From Archangium sp. (GTDB lineage: Bacteria > Myxococcota > Myxococcia > Myxococcales > Myxococcaceae), in NCBI GenBank assembly GCA_016793585.1, contig JAEUJR010000303.1, forward strand, positions 1-10,378: a stretch of 10,378 nt of DNA, read 5' to 3'. The notes below the pieces were generated by a model. It saw nothing but the letters and a program-made list of their open reading frames with translations. It did no database searches and was not told the DNA's origin. A program made the position numbers and the translations under genes. Below, in pieces: positions 1 through 6,993 of the stretch. How positions within the stretch are numbered: the stretch's first letter is position 1; every line of letters begins with the position of its first letter.

Positions 1-454
1 CGGTGACGTCGGTGAACGCGACGATGACGTAGACGAGCGCGACCCAGATGAAGGCCATCATCGCGACACCCGAGCGCGGGCCCAGGTTCGACTTCACCAC
101 CTCGGCGATGGAGCGCCCTTCGTGCCGCACCGACGCCACCAGCGTCGACAGGTCGTGCACCGCGCCGATGAAGATGACGCCGAACAGAATCCACAGCACC
201 GCGGGCAGCCAGCCGAACTGCTGCGCCGCGAGAATCGGCCCCGCGATGGGGCCTGCTGCGGCGATGGCCGAGAAGTGCTGACCGAGCAGATAGAAGGGAC
301 GTGTCGGCACGAAGTCGACGCCGTCTTCGAGACGTTCGGCCGGCGTCGGCGCGCCGTCATTCAACGCGTACTGCCGTGAGACGAAGCCGCCGTAGAGCCG
401 GTAGCCGAGACCGAGCAGCACCAGCACGACGACGGCGAGCAGAGCGAGCGACAT
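1..454 (-). CDS. cstA: CstA family carbon starvation protein, N-terminal part (runs off the window)
   Basis: This is the first 151 codons of an integral inner-membrane protein of the CstA family, peptide or pyruvate transporters first found as carbon-starvation-induced genes. The deduced N-terminus is hydrophobic (MSLALLAVVVLVLLGLGYRL). It is followed by the family signature PFYLLGQHFSAIAAAGPIAG, then PILAAQQFGWLPAVLWILFG and GAVHDLSTLVASVRHEGRSI, which match the known CstA core (G-H-F-x-A-I-A-A-A-G-P, then P-x-L-A-A-Q). At least three membrane segments are visible. Most of the gene, including the rest of the transmembrane core, lies beyond the left edge. The start is the only in-frame ATG before the hydrophobic segment. 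It has no good Shine-Dalgarno and lies 28 nt after the stop of the upstream lipoprotein gene on the same strand, so co-transcription is plausible. The substrate cannot be read from this fragment. Confidence 0.9.
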   Translation of the reverse strand, partial: MSLALLAVVVLVLLGLGYRLYGGFVSRQYALNDGAPTPAERLEDGVDFVPTRPFYLLGQHFSAIAAAGPIAGPILAAQQFGWLPAVLWILFGVIFIGAVHDLSTLVASVRHEGRSIAEVVKSNLGPRSGVAMMAFIWVALVYVIVAFTDVT

Positions 455-482
455 GGGCCGCGCACCATGCCACGCCTTCGGC

Positions 483-920
483 TCAGTTCGACTCGAGCAC
501 GACCCGCTCGGTGTGAGCGATGCACTCGGGTCCACACTCCGGGCCGTTCGCGTACCAGGTGGAGGGTGAGGTGATGGTGCGTGACCACGAGAGGCCACCG
601 TCGTTGGCGACGACACGCACCGGTACGCTGGCGACTGGGGCGCCGATATTGCGACTGGTTCCTTCGCGGCCAATCCAGCTCAGGTTCAGCGAGACGAGGC
701 CGGCATCGAGGCAGTCGATGTATCTGTCGGCCGAGGGCGTGGGGCACTCGAAGGGCACGTCCTGTCCATCGAGCGTGACGGTGCCGCGGAACTGTTCGAC
801 GAGGCCTCCGTCGGGTGCGCGCACCTCGAGCGAGAGCATGTCGAAGCAGGCCTTCAGCGTGCAGACGCGACACGACACGAAGAAGCCAACCACCACGACG
901 AGGAACACGACGATTCGCAT
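483..920 (-). CDS. small Cys-rich probable lipoprotein or secreted protein, unknown function
   Basis: The product is 145 residues of no family I recognise. It begins with a strongly hydrophobic signal (MRIVVFLVVVVGFFVSC). The sequence F-V-S-C at 14-17 is a near-lipobox, with Phe where Leu, Val or Ile is usual at -3, so either lipidation or plain export is possible. Seven cysteines are present, at about 17, 20, 25, 59, 70, 129 and 133. If Cys17 carries the lipid, six remain, enough for three disulfides in an extracytoplasmic fold. The C-terminal part contains a C-G-P-E-C motif. The rest is beta-like with no catalytic motif visible. No clear ribosome binding site precedes the ATG. The gene lies between the hairpin that ends the DUF3298 gene and the cstA-like gene, which starts 28 nt after its stop. 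Coding is supported by the signal peptide and by sustained third-position GC. Confidence 0.72.
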   Translation of the reverse strand: MRIVVFLVVVVGFFVSCRVCTLKACFDMLSLEVRAPDGGLVEQFRGTVTLDGQDVPFECPTPSADRYIDCLDAGLVSLNLSWIGREGTSRNIGAPVASVPVRVVANDGGLSWSRTITSPSTWYANGPECGPECIAHTERVVLESN

Positions 921-958
921 GGGTGCAGCGTCGTTCGGGTGGTCGGGGAAAAGGGAAT

Positions 959-997
959 CGGCGTCTCCCCGGCGAGCAGCAGCCGAAGGAGACGCCG
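959..997 (-). terminator. probable intrinsic terminator of the DUF3298 gene
   Basis: A perfect 10-bp inverted repeat (CGGCGTCTCC at 959-968, GGAGACGCCG at 988-997) is extended after a small internal loop by a second 4-bp stem (CGGC at 970-973, GCCG at 982-985). The terminal loop is 8 nt. On the minus strand the stem is followed by a pyrimidine-rich stretch containing TTTT, about nine bases after the stem, so this is not a canonical immediate U-tract. It begins 34 nt after the stop of the DUF3298 gene and lies before the start of the lipoprotein gene, the right place to end that transcript. Confidence 0.65.
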
Positions 998-1007
998 TTG
1001 GTGACGA

Positions 1008-1025
1008 GCTGATCAGCTGATCAGC
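1008..1025. repeat. 18-bp perfect palindrome built from two CTGATCAG units
   Basis: The sequence GCTGATCAGCTGATCAGC reads the same on both strands and contains two overlapping CTGATCAG octamers 8 bp apart. It sits in the 3' untranslated region of the DUF3298 gene, between its stop codon (1032-1034) and the hairpin at 959-997. It could be a protein-binding site or a second RNA hairpin upstream of the terminator. Its function is not known. Confidence 0.6.
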
Positions 1026-1031
1026 GACCGG

Positions 1032-1919
1032 TCACTCGAGACCGATCTTCGCGCGGAACGCCTTGTCGGCCGGCGCGTCGACGGTGAAGTGCGCCGAGAG
1101 CGGGCCCAGCGCGTGAATGCCCGACTCCCACGCGATCTCGATCTTCACCTTGCCGTTCTTGTCGGTGGTGAGCGCGAAGTTCTCGGCGATGGTCGACTTG
1201 AGCTCGTCGGGGCCGCCCCAGTTGAACGACTGGCCTTCGACGTCCTCGGGGCCCTTGAGCTTGTTCAGCTTCGCGCCGATGTCCTTCACGAGCGCGTTCA
1301 TCTGCTGCGGCGTGAGCAGCTCGTCGAGCTTCACCTGCTTGCCGGTGCGCGCGTCGTAGGTGGCGAGCGAGGTGCCCGAGTTCGGGTGGGCTCCACCGGT
1401 GTAGCTGCTGCCGGCGAGCGAGACGCTCATGAGCTTGCCCGCGGTGCCGACGCCGCTCACGCTCGACTGCGAGTCCCAGCTCAGGTTCAAGAACTCGTTC
1501 TCGGGCTCGCTCTTCGCGCTCTTCACCTCGCTCTTCCACTCACCGAACATCTCGTCGATGGCCTTCTTGTCGGTGCCGATGCTGAACTTCTTGCCGCCAG
1601 GCCCGCTGATCTCGATCTGCTGGGCGCTCTGCTCGAAGGTCACCTCTTTGCCGTGCACCGTGTCTTTGAGGGTGTTGTCGTACTGTGACGACTTCGCCGA
1701 GTAGCCAGCAGGCAGCGCGAGCTTCGGCGTGGTGGCGACGCCTTCGTCGATGCGCGCGGCGGTGATCTTCAGTGCGCCCGCGTTGCCCTTCGCACCCCAG
1801 CCCGCGGCAGGCGCCGTCGTCTTCGCGGCAGCGGCCGGCGTCTTCGGCTTCTGCGCGGGAGCGGCGGTCGTGGCGCGGGTGGTCTGCTGCGTGGCCTGGC
1901 GGGTGACGGACTTGGGCAT
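1032..1919 (-). CDS. DUF3298 (RsiV-like) domain protein with low-complexity N-terminus and no signal peptide
   Basis: The product is 295 residues. Residues 1-40 are Ala/Thr/Pro/Lys-rich and unstructured, with no hydrophobic signal or membrane segment. Residues about 65-150 resemble the DUF4163-type region that often precedes DUF3298. Residues about 165-285 carry the DUF3298 signature: YTGGAHPNSGTSLATYDA at 173-190, then T-G-K-Q-V-K-L-D-E-L-L, and near the end A-W-E-S-G-I-H-A-L-G-P. In characterised relatives (RsiV anti-sigma factor and lysozyme-binding proteins) this domain is outside the cell behind a membrane helix, which this protein lacks. The start is well defined: the ATG at 1919 is preceded by GAGGAAG at 1924-1930. 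The frame stays open well upstream, but only antisense to the divergent peptidase gene. It is transcribed divergently from that gene, and a hairpin follows its stop. The domain call is firm; the role is unknown. Confidence 0.85.
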   Translation of the reverse strand: MPKSVTRQATQQTTRATTAAPAQKPKTPAAAAKTTAPAAGWGAKGNAGALKITAARIDEGVATTPKLALPAGYSAKSSQYDNTLKDTVHGKEVTFEQSAQQIEISGPGGKKFSIGTDKKAIDEMFGEWKSEVKSAKSEPENEFLNLSWDSQSSVSGVGTAGKLMSVSLAGSSYTGGAHPNSGTSLATYDARTGKQVKLDELLTPQQMNALVKDIGAKLNKLKGPEDVEGQSFNWGGPDELKSTIAENFALTTDKNGKVKIEIAWESGIHALGPLSAHFTVDAPADKAFRAKIGLE

Positions 1920-1993
1920 TGCGACTTCCTCGGTGGTGAAAGGGAGCGCGAATCTGTCGAGCGCACGAGATCGACGCAACAGCGGCGTGGAGC

Positions 1994-2012
1994 ATTCCGG
2001 CCCTGCTGGAAT
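1994..2012. promoter_or_regulatory. imperfect dyad in the divergent DUF3298/S41 intergenic region
   Basis: Within the 144-bp divergent region there is a 19-bp imperfect palindrome with arms ATTCC and GGAAT plus an inner GC/GC match, so 7 of 9 base pairs are symmetric. It lies 51 bp before the peptidase ATG and 74 bp before the DUF3298 ATG, a reasonable position for an operator acting on either gene. I could not identify convincing -35/-10 boxes. A match of this size can arise by chance. Confidence 0.25.
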
Positions 2013-2063
2013 CGAGGGCGCGCCGATTGCCCCGGTGCGGAAACCCGGACACAAGCGCGCACC

Positions 2064-3517
2064 ATGCGTCGACACGCCTTCGCTCTCGTCGTCACCAGTC
2101 TCGTGTGCGACGTCGCGCACGCGTTCGACCGCAAGCCGTGGCTCGCCGACTACACCGCACTGAAGCAGGGGCTCGAGCGTGACTACGCACACCTCGCGTG
2201 GTTCGCGTCTCCCGAGGGCGGCGTCGATGTGCCGGCGCTCGACAAGAAGACGCTGGCTGCGCTCCAGGCGGCGCACGACGAGGCCGAAGCGACAGCAGCG
2301 TTGAACGCGTTCGTGGCCGCGTTTCACGATGGGCACTTCACGAAGACTTCGCCGCCGGGTGGAGCGACGACTCCTTCTGTCGAGCCACCCTGGCCACCCT
2401 CGACGGGAGAAGCGCCCACGGCCTGCGCGTCGTACGGCTACCAGCAGTCGACCCCGGTGCAGTTCTCGCTGCCCATCGAGACGCTGGCCGACTTCACGCT
2501 GCTCAACGACGGCTGGAGCGACGCGTTTCGCGCGGGCGTCATCGAGGTCGAAGGCCGCCGCATCGGCGTCGTGCGCATTCCCCGCTTTCGAACGACCGAG
2601 TACCCGGCGCTGTGCGAACACGTGCACCGCGCGCTGAAGGCCGCTGGCAAGACGCCGACGAAAGAACTCGTCTCGTCGGGCATCAACCACGAGTTCCTGG
2701 TGACGCTGCAGAAGCGGTTGCAGCAGGTGAAAGCCGCTGGCGCGGTGGCGCTGGTCGTCGACGTCGGCGGCAACGGTGGAGGCAACGACCTCGGCGACTG
2801 GGCCGCGCGGCTCTTCACCTCGAAGCCCGTTCACTCGCCGTCGATGTGGCTCGCGTCGGGGCCGACGTCGCAGACTTCGACGTTCAGCTCGAGGACCTGA
2901 AGGAAGCGTCGTCGGTGACGCCTCCACTTCCGGCGCCTTCGAAGGCCATGGTCGACGAAGCCATCACCTCGTTCACGAAGCTGCAGGCTGACGCGCTGAC
3001 GGCGAAGTGCGACCTCTCGTGGGTCTGGCGCGAGCGCCGCCCGTGGGGGAAGCAGGGCTGCACGCGGCTGACGTCGGCAGGCTTCGCGAGCGGGCCGCGT
3101 GACTTCGTCGAGAAGGACGCGCTCGATGCTCGCGCAGCCTCGGCCGTCTACTGGGCCGCGGAAGCCGACTTCGTGCGCGGTACGTGGGACGGGCCGACGT
3201 TTCTGCTCGTCGATGCGAAGACGGGCTCGGCGGCCGAGCTGTTCTCGGTGCTGATGCAGGACCAAGGCATCGCACGCGTGGTGGGCAACAAGACGGCAGG
3301 CATGGGCTGCGGCTTCGTCGACGTCGACGGCACGCTGGTGCTCTCGCGCGTGCACCTCGCGTTTCGCGTGCCCAACTGCGTTCGCCTGCGCGCGAAGGAC
3401 GGCACCGACGACGTGGCTGGCGTGATGCCCGACGTGCTGGTGGCGCCGAAGCCCGCAGAGAGCAGCCGGGGCCTCGCCGCGCGCGCGCTTCACGAGGTTC
3501 GTGCAGCGCTGCCCTGA
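2064..3517 (+). pseudogene. secreted S41-family (C-terminal processing peptidase-like) protein, split by a -1 frameshift
   Basis: Two adjacent open frames together make one S41-like protein of about 480 residues. The first (2064-2900) starts with a signal peptide (MRRHAFALVVTSLVCDVAHA, likely cut after AHA). It continues to the S41 core strand L-V-V-D-V-G-G-N-G-G-G-N-D at about 231-242, then runs into 15-20 unrelated residues and a stop at 2898-2900. The second frame is shifted by -1 and is protein-like from about 2870 to the stop at 3515-3517. It carries the nucleophile motif T-G-S-A-A-E-L-F (Ser codon 3227-3229), then V-V-G-N-K-T-A-G-M-G-C-G and V-M-P-D-V. If translated separately, the second part could start at ATG 2948. 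Family members recognise or cut C-terminal tails in the periplasm; the substrate here is unknown. One missing base (or two extra) between about 2845 and 2890 explains the break. No classical XXXYYYZ slippery site is visible. There is no clear ribosome binding site before the ATG. Confidence 0.78.
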
Positions 3518-6500
3518 TCAGTCGAGCGGCTCGAAGCTGCCGGTGATGGTGACGTCTTCTCCGTCGAGCGAGACCGAGTCGATGAGCATTCGGTTGCCAT
3601 CGAGCACCAACGTGCGCGCGTCTTCGAACCAGTCGCCCGAGACGAGCGTCGCCTGCACGACGCCGATGCTCATCCCGAGGTCGAGCTCGTCTTGCGGGGC
3701 CTTGAGCGTCATCTCCTGGCCCGCTTCGTTCGTGACGGTGAACTCGACGAGCCCGTCTTCGTCGCCCGCGTCATCGAGGTCGTCGTCACCGGAGTCGTCG
3801 TCACCGGAGTCGTCATCACCGGAGTCGTCATCACCGGAGTCGTCATCACCGGAGTCTTCCGGCTCCTCGTCTCCACCGAACTCGAGGAGCAGCGCCTTGA
3901 AATCCTCGTCCTGACGCAACGACTTGAAGTCTGAGTCGGAGAGGAACTGCGATGGCGGCTTGCCCAGCTCGAGGGCACGGCGGGTGTGTCTGAGCGCTGC
4001 CGCCTTGTCACCGCTCGCGGCCGTCACGCACGCGAGGTTGAAGGCGAGAATGTCCCACTCGGGCACTTCGGGCGCGAGCGAGATGGCCAGCTTCAGCCCC
4101 TCTGCGTCCTTCCCCTGGCTGCAGACACCGATGAGCTGCGCGAGAATGCGCTCCTTCGTCTTCGGTGGCAGCGGCAGCTTGTGCAGGTGACGCACGAGCA
4201 GCTTGAGCGGCTTCCACTCCTGACTGCCGGCCATGTCGGCGATGACGGTCGCGAACTGGCTCCATCCCTCGCGGGCGTCTTCATCGAGTGGCGCAGGCGT
4301 GAAGGCCTCGAGCTCGGCGAGCGTCGAGATGCCCTGCGCGATGGCCTTCTGGTCGTACTGCTCGGCGGCTTCGAACAGCGTGTCGCGCAGCTCGGTCGAC
4401 CTGGCCACCAGCGGCGTCATGCCGTCGAGTGAGGTCGCCCACGCGCGCAGTTGGTCGAGCAGCGCCTCCTCCGCCTTCACGCGCTTCGAGGTCTTCAGCT
4501 CACGCGCGGCGCGCCGGAGAAACGACGCGAGCTCGAGGCCGTCGAGGCCCAGCGCCGTCGCGCTGTCGGCCATCGCTTCGACGCCGTGGGTCTCGACGCC
4601 GCGGGCGAAGGCTTCACGCAGGCCGCGGTCGTGGTCGAGCGTGCTCCACAGGGCGACGAGCGTGCGGGTCGCCTCGAGCGGAAGCCCTTTGCAGTTGTTC
4701 GCGTCCCACAGGGCGCCCTGGAGGTCTTTCGCGAGCGCCTCGTCGCCTTCGAGCGTGGTGAGCGCCGAGGCAACGCGTTCGGCGGTGTCGCTCTCGAGGT
4801 CTGCTTCGAGCGCCTTGCGGCGTTTCGCTTCGGCGAGCTTCTCGTCGAGCCGCTGGCGCGCGAGCTCGGCGGCCGCCTTCGCGTTCGGGCCGGCGTCGGC
4901 GATGGAGGCCAGCAGCGCGTCGATGCGCTCGAGGTCTCGCATGCGATTGCCGAGGTGCTTCTCGAGGCGCGCGACCAGCCTCTCGCGTTGTTCGGCGTTC
5001 GCGCGTTCGAGCGCAGGGCCGAAGCACCCGTCGAGCTGGTCGGACTGCAGCGCATCGTCCGACGCCCAGGTCAGCAGCTCGGTCTGCGCGGCGGCACCGA
5101 GCGTCGGAAACACGTCGTCGATGAGCCGGTCCTGCATGGTGTCTTCGAACATGCGGTGGCCCGGGTCGTAGTACTCGCAGGCCTGCTTGAAGCCCTCGAC
5201 GAGCGCGAGCTGGGCGGCGTCGTCTCCACGCTCCTGCACCTCGCGGGCGATCATGAGCGCCGCGGGAATGTTCGCGCTGACGTTGCGCAGCACCGCGCCG
5301 AAGAGCTTGCCGAGGATGAGTGGAGGAATGCTCCCCCGGTGCCGATCGAGCGCGCTCTCGAGCAGCGGGAGCGAGATGAGCTGATCACTCTCTTCATCCG
5401 CGTCGTCGTCGTCCGAGTCGTCATCGGAGTCTTCGTCCTCATCGAAGTCCTCCTCGTCGAGGTCCTCGTCCTCCTCTTCGGGCGGTTCCTCTTCTTCGTC
5501 GTCTTGATCGACCAGTGTGGCGCCGAGCGACTCCGAGAGTGCGTCACGCAGCTTGAAGGTCGCCAGCGCGGCCACGAGGGCGCTCTTTCGCCCCGACGCG
5601 ACAGCGGACCGCGCCGTGAGCTGCTCGAACGTCTTCGCGACCAGCGATGGGTCGAGCGAGCCCAGCTTCGGCAGCAACAGCTCGAACGGTGGCACGCCCC
5701 GCAGCGCCGCGCGCGCCTTGTACTTCTCGAGCACCTCTTCGTCGGCGGTGAGCTCGACGTCGAGCTCGTAGATGGGCCCGAGGTCTTTCGTCTCGAAGTA
5801 CTCGAGGTTGAGCTTCTTCAGCTTCTTCAGCTGCGCGAGGTGGCTGATGTCGCGAAGCTCGGCGCTCTCGAGCGACAGCTCCTCCAGCTCGGTGAGCGCC
5901 TCGATGCCCGCCAGCGACTTGAGCGTCTTGACGGAGTCGAGCGTGAGCGACCTGAGCCGGGTGAGCGGCGCGAGCACGTCGAGCGAGGTGAGCCCGGCGC
6001 CCTCGAGGTTCAACGTCTTCAAGTTCGTCAGCGACGCGCAGAGGGTCTCGAAGTTCGCGCCGTCACGAACGCCGCAGCGGCCCAGGCTGAGCACCTCGAG
6101 ACCAGTGAGGCTGGCGAGCACCGCCGGCACGTCTTTCATCTTCTTCGCGTCGTCGCGGCTGTAGAGCGTCTCGCCCTTGTTCAACGAGCCGCCCAGCCGC
6201 AGCTCGGTCAGTTGCGTGAGGTTTGCCAGCGCGTCGGGCAGCTTCGCGAGCGCCTCGGAGATGATCAGCCGCTTCAGGTTCGTCAGCGCGCACACCACGT
6301 CGGGAAGCGCCGTGAAGGCGTTGTGAACGAGCGTGAGCTCCTCGAGCGGCAGGTTGCCCAGCGAGTCGGGCAGCTTCGTCAGGCCGCAGTTGTTGATCAT
6401 CAGCTCGCGCAGGTTGGCGAAGTCGCCGATGGCGTCGGGCAGCGCGCGGCCCTTGAGGTGTGAGCCGTGGAGCTCGAGGCGCTCCAGTTGCGGCGCCTTC

Positions 6501-6841
6501 TCGAGCAGCGCCGGCACGTCTGTCTCAGGACTCTCCGTCACGAAGTAGAGCTGTCTGATCAGTGGGAGCGCAGGCAGCTCGGGCGCCTTCGCGTCCCACA
6601 CTTCGAGCTTCTCGAGCTTCAGCTCGGCGACGAGCGCTGGCACCTGCAGCATGTCGTCTTTTCCGGTGAGACCCAGCACCTTCAGCTTCGGGAGCGTCTT
6701 CAGCAGCTCGGGCAGGACGGTGCCGGGTGGCACGTTTCGCAGCTGCAGCTCCTCGAGGTCAGTGCGGGCCGCGAGCGAGTCGTCGACGGTCTGGTTCTTC
6801 GCGTAGTCGATGGTGAGCGAGATGAGTTCTGGTTCTGACAT
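3518..6841 (-). CDS. large cytoplasmic leucine-rich-repeat protein with acidic tracts and a TPR-like C-terminal region
   Basis: The product is 1107 residues. Residues about 20-350 hold 14 LxxLxL repeats, such as TNLKTLNL and TELEELSL. Several are of the L-P-x-x-L-x-x-L type typical of bacterial and plant Ras-group LRRs. Residues 445-486 are an almost pure Asp/Glu tract. About 490-900 is alpha-helical and Leu/Ala/Glu-rich with no family I recognise. About 905-985 resembles a terminal TPR unit (FNLACVTAASGDKAAALRHT, then S-D-S-D-F-K-S-L-R-Q-D-E-D-F). Residues about 996-1020 are five copies of S-G-D-D-D, and the last 80 residues look like a small beta domain. No signal peptide or membrane helix is seen, so it is likely a cytoplasmic scaffold or adaptor; no catalytic motif is visible. 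The ATG at 6841 is chosen because the upstream extension, possible from 6925, is not protein-like. GAGG lies about 20 nt upstream, farther than usual. Its stop codon directly abuts that of the convergent S41 gene. Function unknown. Confidence 0.9.
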   Translation of the reverse strand: MSEPELISLTIDYAKNQTVDDSLAARTDLEELQLRNVPPGTVLPELLKTLPKLKVLGLTGKDDMLQVPALVAELKLEKLEVWDAKAPELPALPLIRQLYFVTESPETDVPALLEKAPQLERLELHGSHLKGRALPDAIGDFANLRELMINNCGLTKLPDSLGNLPLEELTLVHNAFTALPDVVCALTNLKRLIISEALAKLPDALANLTQLTELRLGGSLNKGETLYSRDDAKKMKDVPAVLASLTGLEVLSLGRCGVRDGANFETLCASLTNLKTLNLEGAGLTSLDVLAPLTRLRSLTLDSVKTLKSLAGIEALTELEELSLESAELRDISHLAQLKKLKKLNLEYFETKDLGPIYELDVELTADEEVLEKYKARAALRGVPPFELLLPKLGSLDPSLVAKTFEQLTARSAVASGRKSALVAALATFKLRDALSESLGATLVDQDDEEEEPPEEEDEDLDEEDFDEDEDSDDDSDDDDADEESDQLISLPLLESALDRHRGSIPPLILGKLFGAVLRNVSANIPAALMIAREVQERGDDAAQLALVEGFKQACEYYDPGHRMFEDTMQDRLIDDVFPTLGAAAQTELLTWASDDALQSDQLDGCFGPALERANAEQRERLVARLEKHLGNRMRDLERIDALLASIADAGPNAKAAAELARQRLDEKLAEAKRRKALEADLESDTAERVASALTTLEGDEALAKDLQGALWDANNCKGLPLEATRTLVALWSTLDHDRGLREAFARGVETHGVEAMADSATALGLDGLELASFLRRAARELKTSKRVKAEEALLDQLRAWATSLDGMTPLVARSTELRDTLFEAAEQYDQKAIAQGISTLAELEAFTPAPLDEDAREGWSQFATVIADMAGSQEWKPLKLLVRHLHKLPLPPKTKERILAQLIGVCSQGKDAEGLKLAISLAPEVPEWDILAFNLACVTAASGDKAAALRHTRRALELGKPPSQFLSDSDFKSLRQDEDFKALLLEFGGDEEPEDSGDDDSGDDDSGDDDSGDDDSGDDDLDDAGDEDGLVEFTVTNEAGQEMTLKAPQDELDLGMSIGVVQATLVSGDWFEDARTLVLDGNRMLIDSVSLDGEDVTITGSFEPLD
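3781..3855. repeat. five tandem 15-bp units encoding S-G-D-D-D in the LRR protein
   Basis: Five consecutive 15-bp units are present. The first two read CGTCGTCACCGGAGT on the plus strand and the last three read CGTCATCACCGGAGT, so they differ only by one synonymous Asp-codon change. The unit is a multiple of three, so a gain or loss of copies would alter the length of the acidic linker without breaking the frame. The grouping of the two variants (2 then 3) fits expansion by local duplication. Confidence 0.95.
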
Positions 6842-6879
6842 CGGGTCGTGATGATGCGCCCTCACCTCGCGGCGTGCAC

Positions 6880-6896
6880 TGGCGAAATCAGCGCCA
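6880..6896. promoter_or_regulatory. dyad TGGCG-N7-CGCCA between the LRR and ABM-like genes
   Basis: The 152-bp divergent region between the LRR gene (start 6841) and the two-domain ABM-like gene (start 6994) contains the inverted repeat TGGCG-N7-CGCCA. It lies 38 bp before the LRR start and 97 bp before the other, so it could be an operator shared by both. The arms are only 5 bp and GC-rich, so chance is a real alternative. No clear -35/-10 elements were recognised nearby. Confidence 0.25.
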
Positions 6897-6993
6897 CCAC
6901 ATGGGAATCGAGGTTGGGGCGACACACCGATGAGTTTCGGCGGGTGGGTCGGTCCATGGCTCGCAACGCCAACCCCAGCACCTGGAGACTCCC

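Noticed and set aside
2845..2890. Programmed -1 frameshifting in the S41 gene
   Set aside because: No XXXYYYZ slippery site in the right phase and no obvious downstream stem; a mutation or sequence error is simpler.
1920..2927. Upstream extension of the DUF3298 frame to a 631-residue protein
   Set aside because: The extension is Arg-rich and antisense to the S41 gene; a strong GAGGAAG site places the true start at 1919.
3781..3855. Short regular repeats as a CRISPR array
   Set aside because: The units are 15 bp, contiguous, without spacers, and lie inside a coding frame as S-G-D-D-D.
4451..6463. 670-codon open frame on the plus strand opposite the LRR gene
   Set aside because: Its translation is a low-complexity Arg/Glu/Leu/Val-rich sequence with no domain, the usual antisense shadow of a GC-rich Leu/Glu-rich gene. 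The minus-strand frame shows clear LRR and TPR motifs.
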